Shown here: positions 1-5,647 of the stretch, in pieces
How the letters are laid out: the number at the start of each line of letters is the position of its first letter
Numbering within the stretch: the first letter of the stretch is position 1
From: JAKEGN01 sp964465665
GTDB taxonomy: Bacteria; Pseudomonadota; Gammaproteobacteria; Steroidobacterales; Woeseiaceae
Reading direction: 5' to 3'
Length of the DNA: 5,970 nt
NCBI GenBank assembly: GCA_964465665.1
Contig: CAYXKM010000143.1
Location: 1 to 5,970 of the forward strand
Made by a program: the position numbers and the translations under genes
Notes under the pieces: model-generated
Database searches by the model: none
Told to the model about the DNA's origin: nothing
Seen by the model: the letters and a program-made list of their open reading frames with translations, nothing else

Positions 1-14
1 TCATTCCGTGGTGG

Positions 15-746
15 TTACAATCGCCCCTCGATCCGGAAATCCCGGTAGCCACGCTCATCCGGCGAACCCAGGAAGCTCAGTTGACTGGTGAGTCCGGCTG
101 GCGCTTCCGGCAAAGCAGCTACCGTACCGACAAATGAATAGCTTCGATCCGGGCCGAGCGAAATCGTGCCGGCAACGTCGAGCACGCCGCCGCTGTCCTC
201 CACCAATCCCCGGATGCCGTCTGCGTTGCTGGTAAATTCGGCCCTGTAGTCTCCTATGGTGCGGGGTGAAAGTTGTGGAGCAAACAGATTGGAAAGCCGT
301 ACGGTTCCGGTGGCTGCGGTCGGGAAGCCGTGCTCGATCACGACCGATTCGAAGTTGACATGCAGGGTGCCCTCAAAACCCTGTAACTGAAACAGGTCGC
401 GAAATTCCTGGATAGGAAAGCTGCCGTCGAAATCCTGTACCGTGATTGCGCCGCTGGGCCCCAGCCCGACGACACTGCGAATAATGCCGAACGTACTGTT
501 CGATTCGATGCGGTAGGCCAATCGACCGTGCAACATCGACAGTGGCTCGAACCTCCATTGCAGATCGCGAAGGTACAAACCTGCCACCGTGCCCTCGGGC
601 GCCTGACCCCGCCACAACGTGCCGGAGACGCCGGCCAACTGGAAACCCGGCGCAGCGAGCCAGCCGTACGGGACTCGCGCAGGAACAGTGATGACCAGAC
701 CGATAATGAAAGTCGCCAGACCGGCGGCGATAAGCCGCTTCTTCAT
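15..746 (-). CDS. gspN: GspN, type II secretion system accessory inner-membrane protein
   Basis: GspN is a T2SS accessory protein found in some systems. It is anchored in the inner membrane with most of its mass in the periplasm; its exact role is poorly defined, though Xanthomonas XpsN is reported to contact the secretin. The protein has a basic start (MKKR), one hydrophobic segment at about residues 4-22, then a beta-rich periplasmic part. The motif GVSGTLWRGQA at about 39-49 is typical of the family, as is the length of 243 residues. It follows gspM with almost no gap. An in-frame ATG at 752 would add two residues (MAMKK), but an AGGG lies 7 bases before the 746 start and only 1 base before 752, so I prefer 746. 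It ends in TAA at 15-17. The family call rests on the N-terminal motif and its position after gspM; the C-terminal half is less distinctive. Confidence 0.85.
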   Translation of the reverse strand: MKKRLIAAGLATFIIGLVITVPARVPYGWLAAPGFQLAGVSGTLWRGQAPEGTVAGLYLRDLQWRFEPLSMLHGRLAYRIESNSTFGIIRSVVGLGPSGAITVQDFDGSFPIQEFRDLFQLQGFEGTLHVNFESVVIEHGFPTAATGTVRLSNLFAPQLSPRTIGDYRAEFTSNADGIRGLVEDSGGVLDVAGTISLGPDRSYSFVGTVAALPEAPAGLTSQLSFLGSPDERGYRDFRIEGRL

Positions 747-753
747 TGCCATA

Positions 754-757
754 CCCT
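754..757 (-). promoter_or_regulatory. Ribosome binding site deciding the gspN start
   Basis: AGGG on the minus strand overlaps the gspM stop codon (TAG at 756-758). It is 7 bases from the ATG at 746 but only 1 base from the ATG at 752, which favours the inner start. The match is partial, so the choice is tentative. Confidence 0.4.
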
Positions 758-1235
758 AGCGTTCCAGAGTTACCGTGGCATTCACGCGACCGGCGCTGTC
801 GAGAGCGGTGCTCGAAAAGCTGCCGGATTGAAGCTGCAGGCCATGCGAAGTTGCAATGTCACCCAGCCACAGAATCAGGTCATCGAAGGATGCATTCTCG
901 AATTCCACGCGAATGCCGTTCTGTGCCGTTGGCTGACTACGTTGCAGTGCACTGTAAAGACCGCGCTGTCGCAAGCTGTTGTCGATGATGAGGACTAGGG
1001 ATTCATTGCCTCTCGCCTGTGTAGCGCTGAGTGAAGCGCCTTGCAGCTGCGCTTGCAGCGGGCGAATTTCCGCGAGAGCCGTAGCCCAGGTCTGCACACT
1101 GGAGCGCAGTCCTGCCTGTGCCTTGCTGAGCGGCGACCAAATTCCGAGGTACAGGACCGCCAGCAAAATGGCTGCAAAACCACTCAGAACGAAAACGCGC
1201 TCTCTCGGCTGCAATGCTTCAAACCAGGCCTTCAT
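756..1235 (-). CDS. gspM: GspM, type II secretion system inner-membrane platform protein
   Basis: GspM is a small bitopic inner-membrane protein that pairs with GspL in the T2SS assembly platform and is thought to help connect it to the pseudopilus. The 159-residue length is normal. The N-terminus carries the family-like PRERVF motif (about 10-15), followed by one transmembrane helix at about 14-34. A probable coiled coil rich in Gln, Ala and Leu covers about 36-70. The C-terminal ferredoxin-like domain includes FDDLILWLGDIATSHGLQLQ (about 117-136) and ends in GRVNATVTLER, matching the GspM pattern. The start codon overlaps the gspL stop in an ATGA, and an AGGTG lies 8 bases upstream (1244-1248), inside gspL. 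Translation is therefore probably coupled to gspL. GspM diverges fast in sequence, so its place between gspL and gspN adds weight to the call. Confidence 0.93.
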   Translation of the reverse strand: MKAWFEALQPRERVFVLSGFAAILLAVLYLGIWSPLSKAQAGLRSSVQTWATALAEIRPLQAQLQGASLSATQARGNESLVLIIDNSLRQRGLYSALQRSQPTAQNGIRVEFENASFDDLILWLGDIATSHGLQLQSGSFSSTALDSAGRVNATVTLER

Positions 1236-2509
1236 GCCCCGTTCACCTGGATCTGGATCCGGCTGCTGACCTTCTCTCCGTCCTGATCGGTTGATTGTAT
1301 GGCGGCTGTAAAGCGGCCTGTTTCACCAACAATCCGCTGAATGCTGTCGAGGGTAGCGACATCCGGAGCGGACAGACGAACATCAACAATCCCGCTGCGA
1401 TAGCTGATCGCTTCAATACGTACTGCACGGTTCTCCTGCATGGCACGACCCAGTTGTTCCATTGATTGCAGAAAGATCGGCGCGGCCGCACCGGATCCGG
1501 CGCCGGCCCGGGTTCGCAATGAGTTGACGGTGGCAGCTGGATCGACTACTTCGGCGGCACCGGGCGAAATCAGTCGAAACTGTTCGTGAAATTCTGCTTT
1601 TAGCGCTGATTCCTGTTGCTTCATCCGATATATGTCGGCTGTCTTGGTGCCCAAACTGATAGCGACGAAAAAAAGCAGCAGCATCGCTGCATATTTCCAT
1701 GGTCGAAGTAAACCGCCGTAATCCGAGCGCTTGCCGAATTCCCCCTGGAGGAGGTTGATGCCGCTACCCGTAACAACCGTGACGGCAAGCCTCGGCAGGA
1801 CACCATCCGCAAGTACTTTGACATCCAGGCTGTCCATTTCCTGCCGGATGGCAATCCAGTCATGCGCGAAACGCTCCTCCTCGCCGGCATCGCAATACAC
1901 GAGCACGTGGCGCGGCATCGTGTTAGCGCCAGCGGCGGAATCAGCGCTTTCGGTGCCGGGATCGAGAGCCCCAAGCGCCACCAGCGCATCACCCGGGCTC
2001 ACTCCCTGCAAAACCAGCTCCACGTCCGCGCCGTTATTGATGACCACCTGGTCCTCCGCGACCAGCATGCTGATAGTGCCCGGAATGCGCGCCAGGCCGT
2101 AACTTTCGGCAACAACCGATGACGGCTCGATGCCGGCCTCCTTAAGCAGAGACAGCCAACCCTGCAGTTTGTCCCGATCAACCACCGATACCGGCGTTCG
2201 GCCACTGCTACGCCGCGCGCCGGCCGCAAAATGCAGGCGATCGACATCGTCTGCAACGAATTCCTCCAGCGCATAGGGCAGGGCTGCCTGCAACCGCGCA
2301 CCACCCTTTACCGGTATATCCACGGCGGTGGTCAGAACGTCCGCACTGGGTACGAGTACAACCACGGAACGCTCGCCGATGTCGTTTGCTGCCTCGGCGA
2401 GCGGGCCGGTGATAGGCTGACTGCGGCGGCCCCCGGCGGAATCAACTGCAATCCAGGTCGCACTTTCGGACGGGTTCGCACCTAATCGTATGACGAGAAA
2501 TTCAGGCAT
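1232..2509 (-). CDS. gspL: GspL, type II secretion system inner-membrane protein that recruits the ATPase
   Basis: GspL spans the inner membrane once. Its cytoplasmic domain binds the secretion ATPase GspE, and its periplasmic domain pairs with GspM and contacts the pseudopilus. The start MPEFLVIRLG is classic for the family. The actin-like cytoplasmic domain covers about residues 1-260 and includes LPYALEEFVADDVDRLHFA (about 77-95) and the conserved INLLQGEF (251-258). The transmembrane helix is at about 272-288, followed by a short coiled coil (about 294-312). The periplasmic ferredoxin-like domain runs from about 325 to 425. An Ala/Gly-rich stretch (about 334-343) and a Ser/Ala-rich loop (about 187-197) are probably flexible linkers. 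The 425-residue length is usual. The gene follows gspK after 2 bases and overlaps gspM by 4. No strong ribosome binding site precedes it, so it may depend on coupling to gspK. Confidence 0.96.
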   Translation of the reverse strand: MPEFLVIRLGANPSESATWIAVDSAGGRRSQPITGPLAEAANDIGERSVVVLVPSADVLTTAVDIPVKGGARLQAALPYALEEFVADDVDRLHFAAGARRSSGRTPVSVVDRDKLQGWLSLLKEAGIEPSSVVAESYGLARIPGTISMLVAEDQVVINNGADVELVLQGVSPGDALVALGALDPGTESADSAAGANTMPRHVLVYCDAGEEERFAHDWIAIRQEMDSLDVKVLADGVLPRLAVTVVTGSGINLLQGEFGKRSDYGGLLRPWKYAAMLLLFFVAISLGTKTADIYRMKQQESALKAEFHEQFRLISPGAAEVVDPAATVNSLRTRAGAGSGAAAPIFLQSMEQLGRAMQENRAVRIEAISYRSGIVDVRLSAPDVATLDSIQRIVGETGRFTAAIQSTDQDGEKVSSRIQIQVNGA

Positions 2510-2511
2510 CG

Positions 2512-3444
2512 CTAGTTGGTTCCGAGGCTGCGCACGATCGGCGTTACGTCGCCACTCGGGCCACGCAACAGCAAGCTGTAGAGGGTAATCCTCACGGTGT
2601 CAATCCGCACTACCGTGCGGAACTGAAAATAGTCCGTCGATTCATCCAGCCTGTTTAGCACATCCGGTGTGACCAGGGACGCGAAGGAGGTCTGAATATC
2701 ACCAAAACCGCCGCTTTCCCGTTCCAACATCAGTCCCTCGACATCGGAGGGTGACATGTTTTCATCGAGTGATTGCAGCACTGCGGCTGTCGCTGTGTTG
2801 ACATTGATATTGGTGCGGCCCGGGAGTGCGGCAATGTGGGGAAGCAATGTATCGAATGTGGCCTTGTCCATGCCTTCAAGGGCAGCAAGCTCGCTGACGG
2901 ATGTGAGCAGCTGATTGGCGCTGCGGTAGGGCGGTATGATTCCGGTATAAATGGGATCTTCCGCGCCATCCGGAAACTCGGCGTCCTGATTGGTATCCAG
3001 CCAGTCTGCGGTTATGCCGGCAAACCGGGGATCGAGACCCAGGGCGTTGAGCAGCCGGCGGAATTGCTCCAGCGCATCCGGGTCGATCTCGCCTTCCGCG
3101 GCAATCAGGTTATTAATATTGAAACGCCCCTGCAGATCTTCGATAGTGCCGAAAACTTCTCCGCCGTCGATTGGGAATACCGGCAGGTCGCCTGCCCAGA
3201 ATTCGCTGAGGTGGTCTGTCTGGCCTTCCTCCAGGTCCTGATGCAAAACGGTGATCACCAGGCTCTCGGCTCCCAGCGCAACCTGCAAAGCCTGATCGCG
3301 GTTCAGCAACACCATGGTTCGCCTTACATCAAGCGCATTGTCCCAGGCGAGATTGGTCGCGAGTAGCGTTGCCAGCGTCGTAATCAGCATTGCTGTAACC
3401 AGTGCGACACCGCGATGCCGATGGACATTGCGACGACAAATCAT
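2512..3444 (-). CDS. gspK: GspK, minor pseudopilin at the pseudopilus tip
   Basis: GspK is the large minor pseudopilin that caps the pseudopilus together with GspI and GspJ. This reading gives 310 residues. The leader MICRRNVHRHRG ends at Gly12, and the mature protein begins VALVTAML, lacking the Phe and Glu5 of other pseudopilins, as is usual for GspK and consistent with a tip position. Family landmarks include EDLQGRFNINNL (about 102-113), the acidic DWLDTNQDAEFPDGAEDP (about 147-164), a possible metal-binding region given that GspK structures bind calcium, and INVNTATAAVLQSL (about 213-226). The frame is open 39 codons further upstream to 3561, but that part overlaps gspJ and would bury the leader. 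The ATG at 3444 overlaps the gspJ stop as ATGA and has GAGGT 6 bases before it. The short start is therefore well supported. Confidence 0.95.
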   Translation of the reverse strand: MICRRNVHRHRGVALVTAMLITTLATLLATNLAWDNALDVRRTMVLLNRDQALQVALGAESLVITVLHQDLEEGQTDHLSEFWAGDLPVFPIDGGEVFGTIEDLQGRFNINNLIAAEGEIDPDALEQFRRLLNALGLDPRFAGITADWLDTNQDAEFPDGAEDPIYTGIIPPYRSANQLLTSVSELAALEGMDKATFDTLLPHIAALPGRTNINVNTATAAVLQSLDENMSPSDVEGLMLERESGGFGDIQTSFASLVTPDVLNRLDESTDYFQFRTVVRIDTVRITLYSLLLRGPSGDVTPIVRSLGTN

Positions 3445-4058
3445 GGTGCGACCTCGATCAGGCGGGTCAAAGTGCCCTGGTCCTGCAATGTCAGGATGAT
3501 CTCCACCGCGCGTGGCCGCTGCCGCAGTCCCGGCAAGCCGTCTGCCGTTTGTGGCGGCCACTGGTCAGCCCATTCACCGTTCTCCTGCAGAAAGCGGAAA
3601 AAGATGCTTTCAACGTCATCGAGCAATGCGACGCCGATCCGCTCATTGGTGAACGTACGATCGAGCACATTCCAGTGGTAGCGCAGCAGTTGGCCGTCCT
3701 CGATCCGATACGCGGCCCGTTGCAGAGTACCGCGAGGAAGCGCAAGCGGATTATTCCAGCCGCCGCGCGTGAGTTCGAGGGCAAAGCCGGTCTGGGAGCT
3801 GGTCTGGAGCGCCGCTGAGTAATTGTCACCCAGTTCATCCCTTACGGGACGGGGCGTAAGCTGCATGAAATCCTCGCTGAGTACCCGCATCGTCCTCTGC
3901 AAGGACTGCAGCCGATCCATCCGTTCATTCAGCAGTTCGGCGCTGGCCAGGGTCTGGTTGAGCACGCCGTACGCCAGCGCAGCCAGAATCGCGAAAACGG
4001 CCAGTGAAACGAGGACCTCGATGAGCGTAAATGCCGACTGCCTTGGCAAGAACATCAT
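3441..4058 (-). CDS. gspJ: GspJ, minor pseudopilin
   Basis: GspJ is a minor pseudopilin that forms the tip complex with GspI and GspK and is made in the inner membrane before assembly. The leader MMFLPRQSA is followed by FTLIEVLVSLAVFAILAALA, the prepilin helix with Glu5. The residue before the cleavage point is Ala9, not the usual Gly. The globular domain shows the family block LTRGGWNNPLALPRGTLQRA (about 96-115), then YRIEDGQLLRYHWNVLD, and RPRAVEIILTL (about 181-191) near the end. The 205-residue length is typical. The start overlaps the gspI stop (ATGATG context), so either of two adjacent Met codons (4058 or 4055) could be used. AGGTGG at 4068-4073 sits 9 bases before the first. The 3' end overlaps gspK by 4 bases. 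Confidence 0.95.
   Translation of the reverse strand: MMFLPRQSAFTLIEVLVSLAVFAILAALAYGVLNQTLASAELLNERMDRLQSLQRTMRVLSEDFMQLTPRPVRDELGDNYSAALQTSSQTGFALELTRGGWNNPLALPRGTLQRAAYRIEDGQLLRYHWNVLDRTFTNERIGVALLDDVESIFFRFLQENGEWADQWPPQTADGLPGLRQRPRAVEIILTLQDQGTLTRLIEVAP
3451..3455 (-). promoter_or_regulatory. Ribosome binding site deciding the gspK start
   Basis: GAGGT lies inside the end of gspJ, 6 bases before the ATG at 3444. It supports the 310-residue GspK with a short prepilin leader over the longer in-frame reading that starts at 3561. Confidence 0.7.
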
Positions 4059-4504
4059 ATGTCGTCACCACCTGCGCGTGCATTGCCAGTCCATGCAATG
4101 TTGCTCTGGCCCGGAATGCCCGGTTCACCAATAAACCCGGCGACGCTCCGCAATACCTCCTCGTTGCCGGGCTGCGATACGGTAACGTCCACGCGAAACA
4201 GGTTCTCGACACCGGTCTCGGAAACGGTCGCGCGCCATTCCCATTCGATACCGGCAAACTCGGTTTGGCCGGACGTGCTGCTGACTTCCGGCACCACATT
4301 TGCGAGCCTCAATTCCGCGATCTTGTTCTGCGCGATCCAGTTGGCGTAACTTCGTTGTTGCATTGCCATTGCCGCATCGACCATCTGGCTGACTGACGCA
4401 GCTACGGCGGCAAGCCCGAGTGCTGCGATTGCCAGCGCGACCATCACTTCGACCAGAGTGAAACCTTCGGCCTTGTACATGTACCTACCGTGCAGATTCG
4501 TCAT
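4055..4504 (-). CDS. gspI: GspI, minor pseudopilin
   Basis: GspI is the minor pseudopilin that forms the core of the GspI-J-K tip complex. The cleavage point is AEG/FTLVEV, with Gly at -1 and Glu at +5, followed by the hydrophobic helix. The mature domain carries the GspI pattern YANWIAQNKIAELRLANVVP and then FAGIEWEWRATVSETG. Three starts are possible: GTG at 4525, ATG at 4504 and ATG at 4480. The 4504 start has AGGA 9 bases upstream and gives a 149-residue protein with a 14-residue leader (MTNLHGRYMYKAEG). It overlaps gspH by 20 bases. The 4480 start would give a 6-residue leader (MYKAEG), which is also common in GspI proteins, but its GGTAGG is too close for ideal spacing. The mature protein is the same either way. 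It overlaps gspJ by 4 bases. Confidence 0.94.
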   Translation of the reverse strand: MTNLHGRYMYKAEGFTLVEVMVALAIAALGLAAVAASVSQMVDAAMAMQQRSYANWIAQNKIAELRLANVVPEVSSTSGQTEFAGIEWEWRATVSETGVENLFRVDVTVSQPGNEEVLRSVAGFIGEPGIPGQSNIAWTGNARAGGDDI

Positions 4505-5075
4505 CGGCGTCGATCCTGATTTCACCGGCGGGGGAGACCGTCAGTGTTTTCTGCACACGGTCTGCAGCGCGGACAATATTCAGTCGGAACGGCGATATGT
4601 CGCCGCTGGAAAGGATGAGGACGTGCGGTGCGTAGTCTTCCCTACGATCGCGCCGGTTCTCATCGCTTTTTTCAGTATTGCCGGGATCCCTGGTGAGCAT
4701 GACTTGCCGGCCCTCGATGAACAACTCGATTTCCATGTCGTCCTCGAGTTGTCGAGCCTGCAAGAAGTCGTCGCCAGGGACTTCGCTCCATAGTCCGAGG
4801 ACCGGGTCCAGCTCGACGAACCTGTAGCCGCCGCGCATCAGCTCGAGACCGAAATCGCGACCCTGCAGTGTCGCTTCGTCGAGGGTCAGTTCCAGCAATG
4901 AGCCGAGACGCCGTGCGTGCTGTTCCACCGCGCGGTCATTGCCGAGGATGCCGAATGACAACAACAGGAAAGAGCTGACGATGCCGACGATGACGACAAC
5001 GACCAGCAGCTCGATCAGTGTGAATGCCTTTTGCTCGCGAACGGCTTCCGGCCTCTCGCCAGCAGGACTCGGCAT
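4485..5075 (-). CDS. gspH: GspH, minor pseudopilin
   Basis: GspH is a minor pseudopilin thought to join the pseudopilus shaft to the GspI-J-K tip. From the ATG at 5075 it has 196 residues. The leader is MPSPAGERPEAVREQKA and the mature protein begins FTLIELLVVVVIVG, with Glu5. The residue before the cut is Ala17, not Gly. The globular part includes the GspH-like LGSLLELTLDEATLQGRDFG (about 57-76) and HVLILSSGDISPFRLNI (about 151-167). Between them, at about 133-148, is a strongly charged stretch (NTEKSDENRRDRRED) that looks like an exposed loop. The frame is open upstream to 5171, but that part overlaps gspG and shows no leader features, so 5075 is chosen. That leaves a 7-base gap after the gspG stop. 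The ribosome binding site is weak (TGGAA about 12 bases upstream). Confidence 0.92.
   Translation of the reverse strand: MPSPAGERPEAVREQKAFTLIELLVVVVIVGIVSSFLLLSFGILGNDRAVEQHARRLGSLLELTLDEATLQGRDFGLELMRGGYRFVELDPVLGLWSEVPGDDFLQARQLEDDMEIELFIEGRQVMLTRDPGNTEKSDENRRDRREDYAPHVLILSSGDISPFRLNIVRAADRVQKTLTVSPAGEIRIDADDESAR
4514..4517 (-). promoter_or_regulatory. Ribosome binding site deciding the gspI start
   Basis: AGGA inside the end of gspH lies 9 bases before the ATG at 4504. It favours that codon over the GTG at 4525, which has no recognisable site, and over the ATG at 4480. Confidence 0.5.
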
Positions 5076-5082
5076 GATCGGG

Positions 5083-5535
5083 CTATTCCAGGTTCCAGTT
5101 ACCGATATCGGCATCCAGACCTTCGCCACCGGGACGGCCATCGCGCCCCAGAGTATAGACATCGAATTCACCGTTGTTGCCGGGACTGAGGTACAGGTAC
5201 GGGTTGCCCCAGGGGTCTTTGGGGACCCTGGGCAAATAACCGCCGGCTTTCCAGTTGCGGATGTTCGGGTCCGACGGGCGGGTCACGAGGGACTCGATTC
5301 CCTGCTCGCTGGTCGGATAAGTGAAGTTGTCGAGGCGATAGAATTTCAACGCGCTCTCGATGTTGCGCAAATCCTGCTGCGCCCGGGCAATCTGGGCGTC
5401 ATCGATCCGGCCGATGACATTGGGCGCAACGATGGCGGCGAGTATGCCGAGGATGATCACAACTACCATGATTTCGATCAGGGTAAACCCGCGCTGGCCA
5501 GACAGGTGCCGGCGACAAATACTGGGGATGTTCAC
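5083..5535 (-). CDS. gspG: GspG, major pseudopilin
   Basis: GspG is the main subunit of the periplasmic pseudopilus, the piston-like filament that pushes substrates through the secretin. The cut site is SGQRG/FTLIEIMVVVIILGIL, with Gly at -1 and Glu at +5. The mature domain has all the GspG landmarks: ALKFYRLDN, YPTSEQG, PRVPKDPWGNPYLYLSPG and the C-terminal calcium-site loop YTLGRDGRPGGEGLDADIG, ending in NWNLE. I chose the GTG at 5535: GGAG lies 7 bases before it, and it gives a 150-residue preprotein with a 16-residue basic leader, close to the usual size. An in-frame ATG at 5580 would add 15 residues (MHQHGSLSTADRSQP), has no ribosome binding site, and lies only about 10 bases past the predicted transcription start. 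It is the first gene of the operon. Confidence 0.96.
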   Translation of the reverse strand: MNIPSICRRHLSGQRGFTLIEIMVVVIILGILAAIVAPNVIGRIDDAQIARAQQDLRNIESALKFYRLDNFTYPTSEQGIESLVTRPSDPNIRNWKAGGYLPRVPKDPWGNPYLYLSPGNNGEFDVYTLGRDGRPGGEGLDADIGNWNLE

Positions 5536-5542
5536 TGGCTGG

Positions 5543-5546
5543 CTCC
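5543..5546 (-). promoter_or_regulatory. Ribosome binding site deciding the gspG start
   Basis: GGAG on the minus strand lies 7 bases before the GTG at 5535. It is the best-spaced site near any gspG start and supports a GTG start over the ATG at 5580, whose upstream sequence is AT-rich and has no such motif. Confidence 0.6.
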
Positions 5547-5555
5547 GGTCGGCAG

Positions 5556-5583
5556 TCGATAAGCTGCCATGCTGATGCATAAT
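5556..5583 (+). promoter_or_regulatory. Candidate promoter of the rhombosortase gene
   Basis: CATAAT at 5578-5583 matches the sigma-70 -10 consensus at five of six bases. TCGATA at 5556-5561 matches the -35 at four of six, with a 16-base spacer. Transcription would start near 5590 and proceed rightward. It lies in the gspG leader region and overlaps the opposing candidate promoter, so the two could compete. The evidence is motif resemblance only. Confidence 0.3.
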
Positions 5584-5596
5584 TCAAATAAACGCG

Positions 5597-5623
5597 AGTA
5601 TACCAAACATGGGGTTAGGCCAA
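5597..5623 (-). promoter_or_regulatory. Candidate promoter of the gsp operon
   Basis: On the minus strand TGGTATACT (5597-5605) is an extended -10 element: TATACT matches the sigma-70 -10 consensus at five of six bases and has TGN just before it. A weak -35 candidate, TTGGCC (5618-5623), lies 15 bases further up, which is shorter than ideal, but an extended -10 tolerates that. Transcription would start near 5590 and give a leader of about 55 bases before the GTG of gspG. It is predicted by eye only. Confidence 0.45.
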
Positions 5624-5647
5624 GTCTGGGGTGGTGTGCCAGCTGCT

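Noticed and set aside
1..4. ATGA on the minus strand just after the gspN stop, possibly the start of the next gene (gspD by analogy with xps clusters)
   Set aside because: Only one base follows the ATG and there is no well-spaced ribosome site, so nothing about the product can be supported from this window.
528..998. Plus-strand open frame of 156 codons opposite gspN and gspM
   Set aside because: It spans two well-supported minus-strand genes, its translation has low complexity in places and no family features; it is a shadow frame.
2773..3366. Long plus-strand open frame of 197 codons opposite gspK
   Set aside because: It is antisense to a clearly conserved gspK, has no recognisable domain, and such open frames are common opposite GC-rich genes.
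3445..3561. N-terminal extension of gspK back to 3561
   Set aside because: It overlaps gspJ, encodes Ala/Gly/Arg-rich sequence with no prepilin leader, and would place the cleavage site about 51 residues in; the ATG at 3444 has a ribosome site.
5076..5171. N-terminal extension of gspH back to 5171
   Set aside because: It lies inside the conserved C-terminal coding part of gspG and would give an implausibly long prepilin leader.
5551..5568. Short inverted repeat GGCAG/CTGCC with an 8-base loop just upstream of the gspG ribosome site
   Set aside because: A 5-bp stem is expected by chance at this GC content; there is no U-tract for a terminator and no further evidence of an operator or riboswitch.
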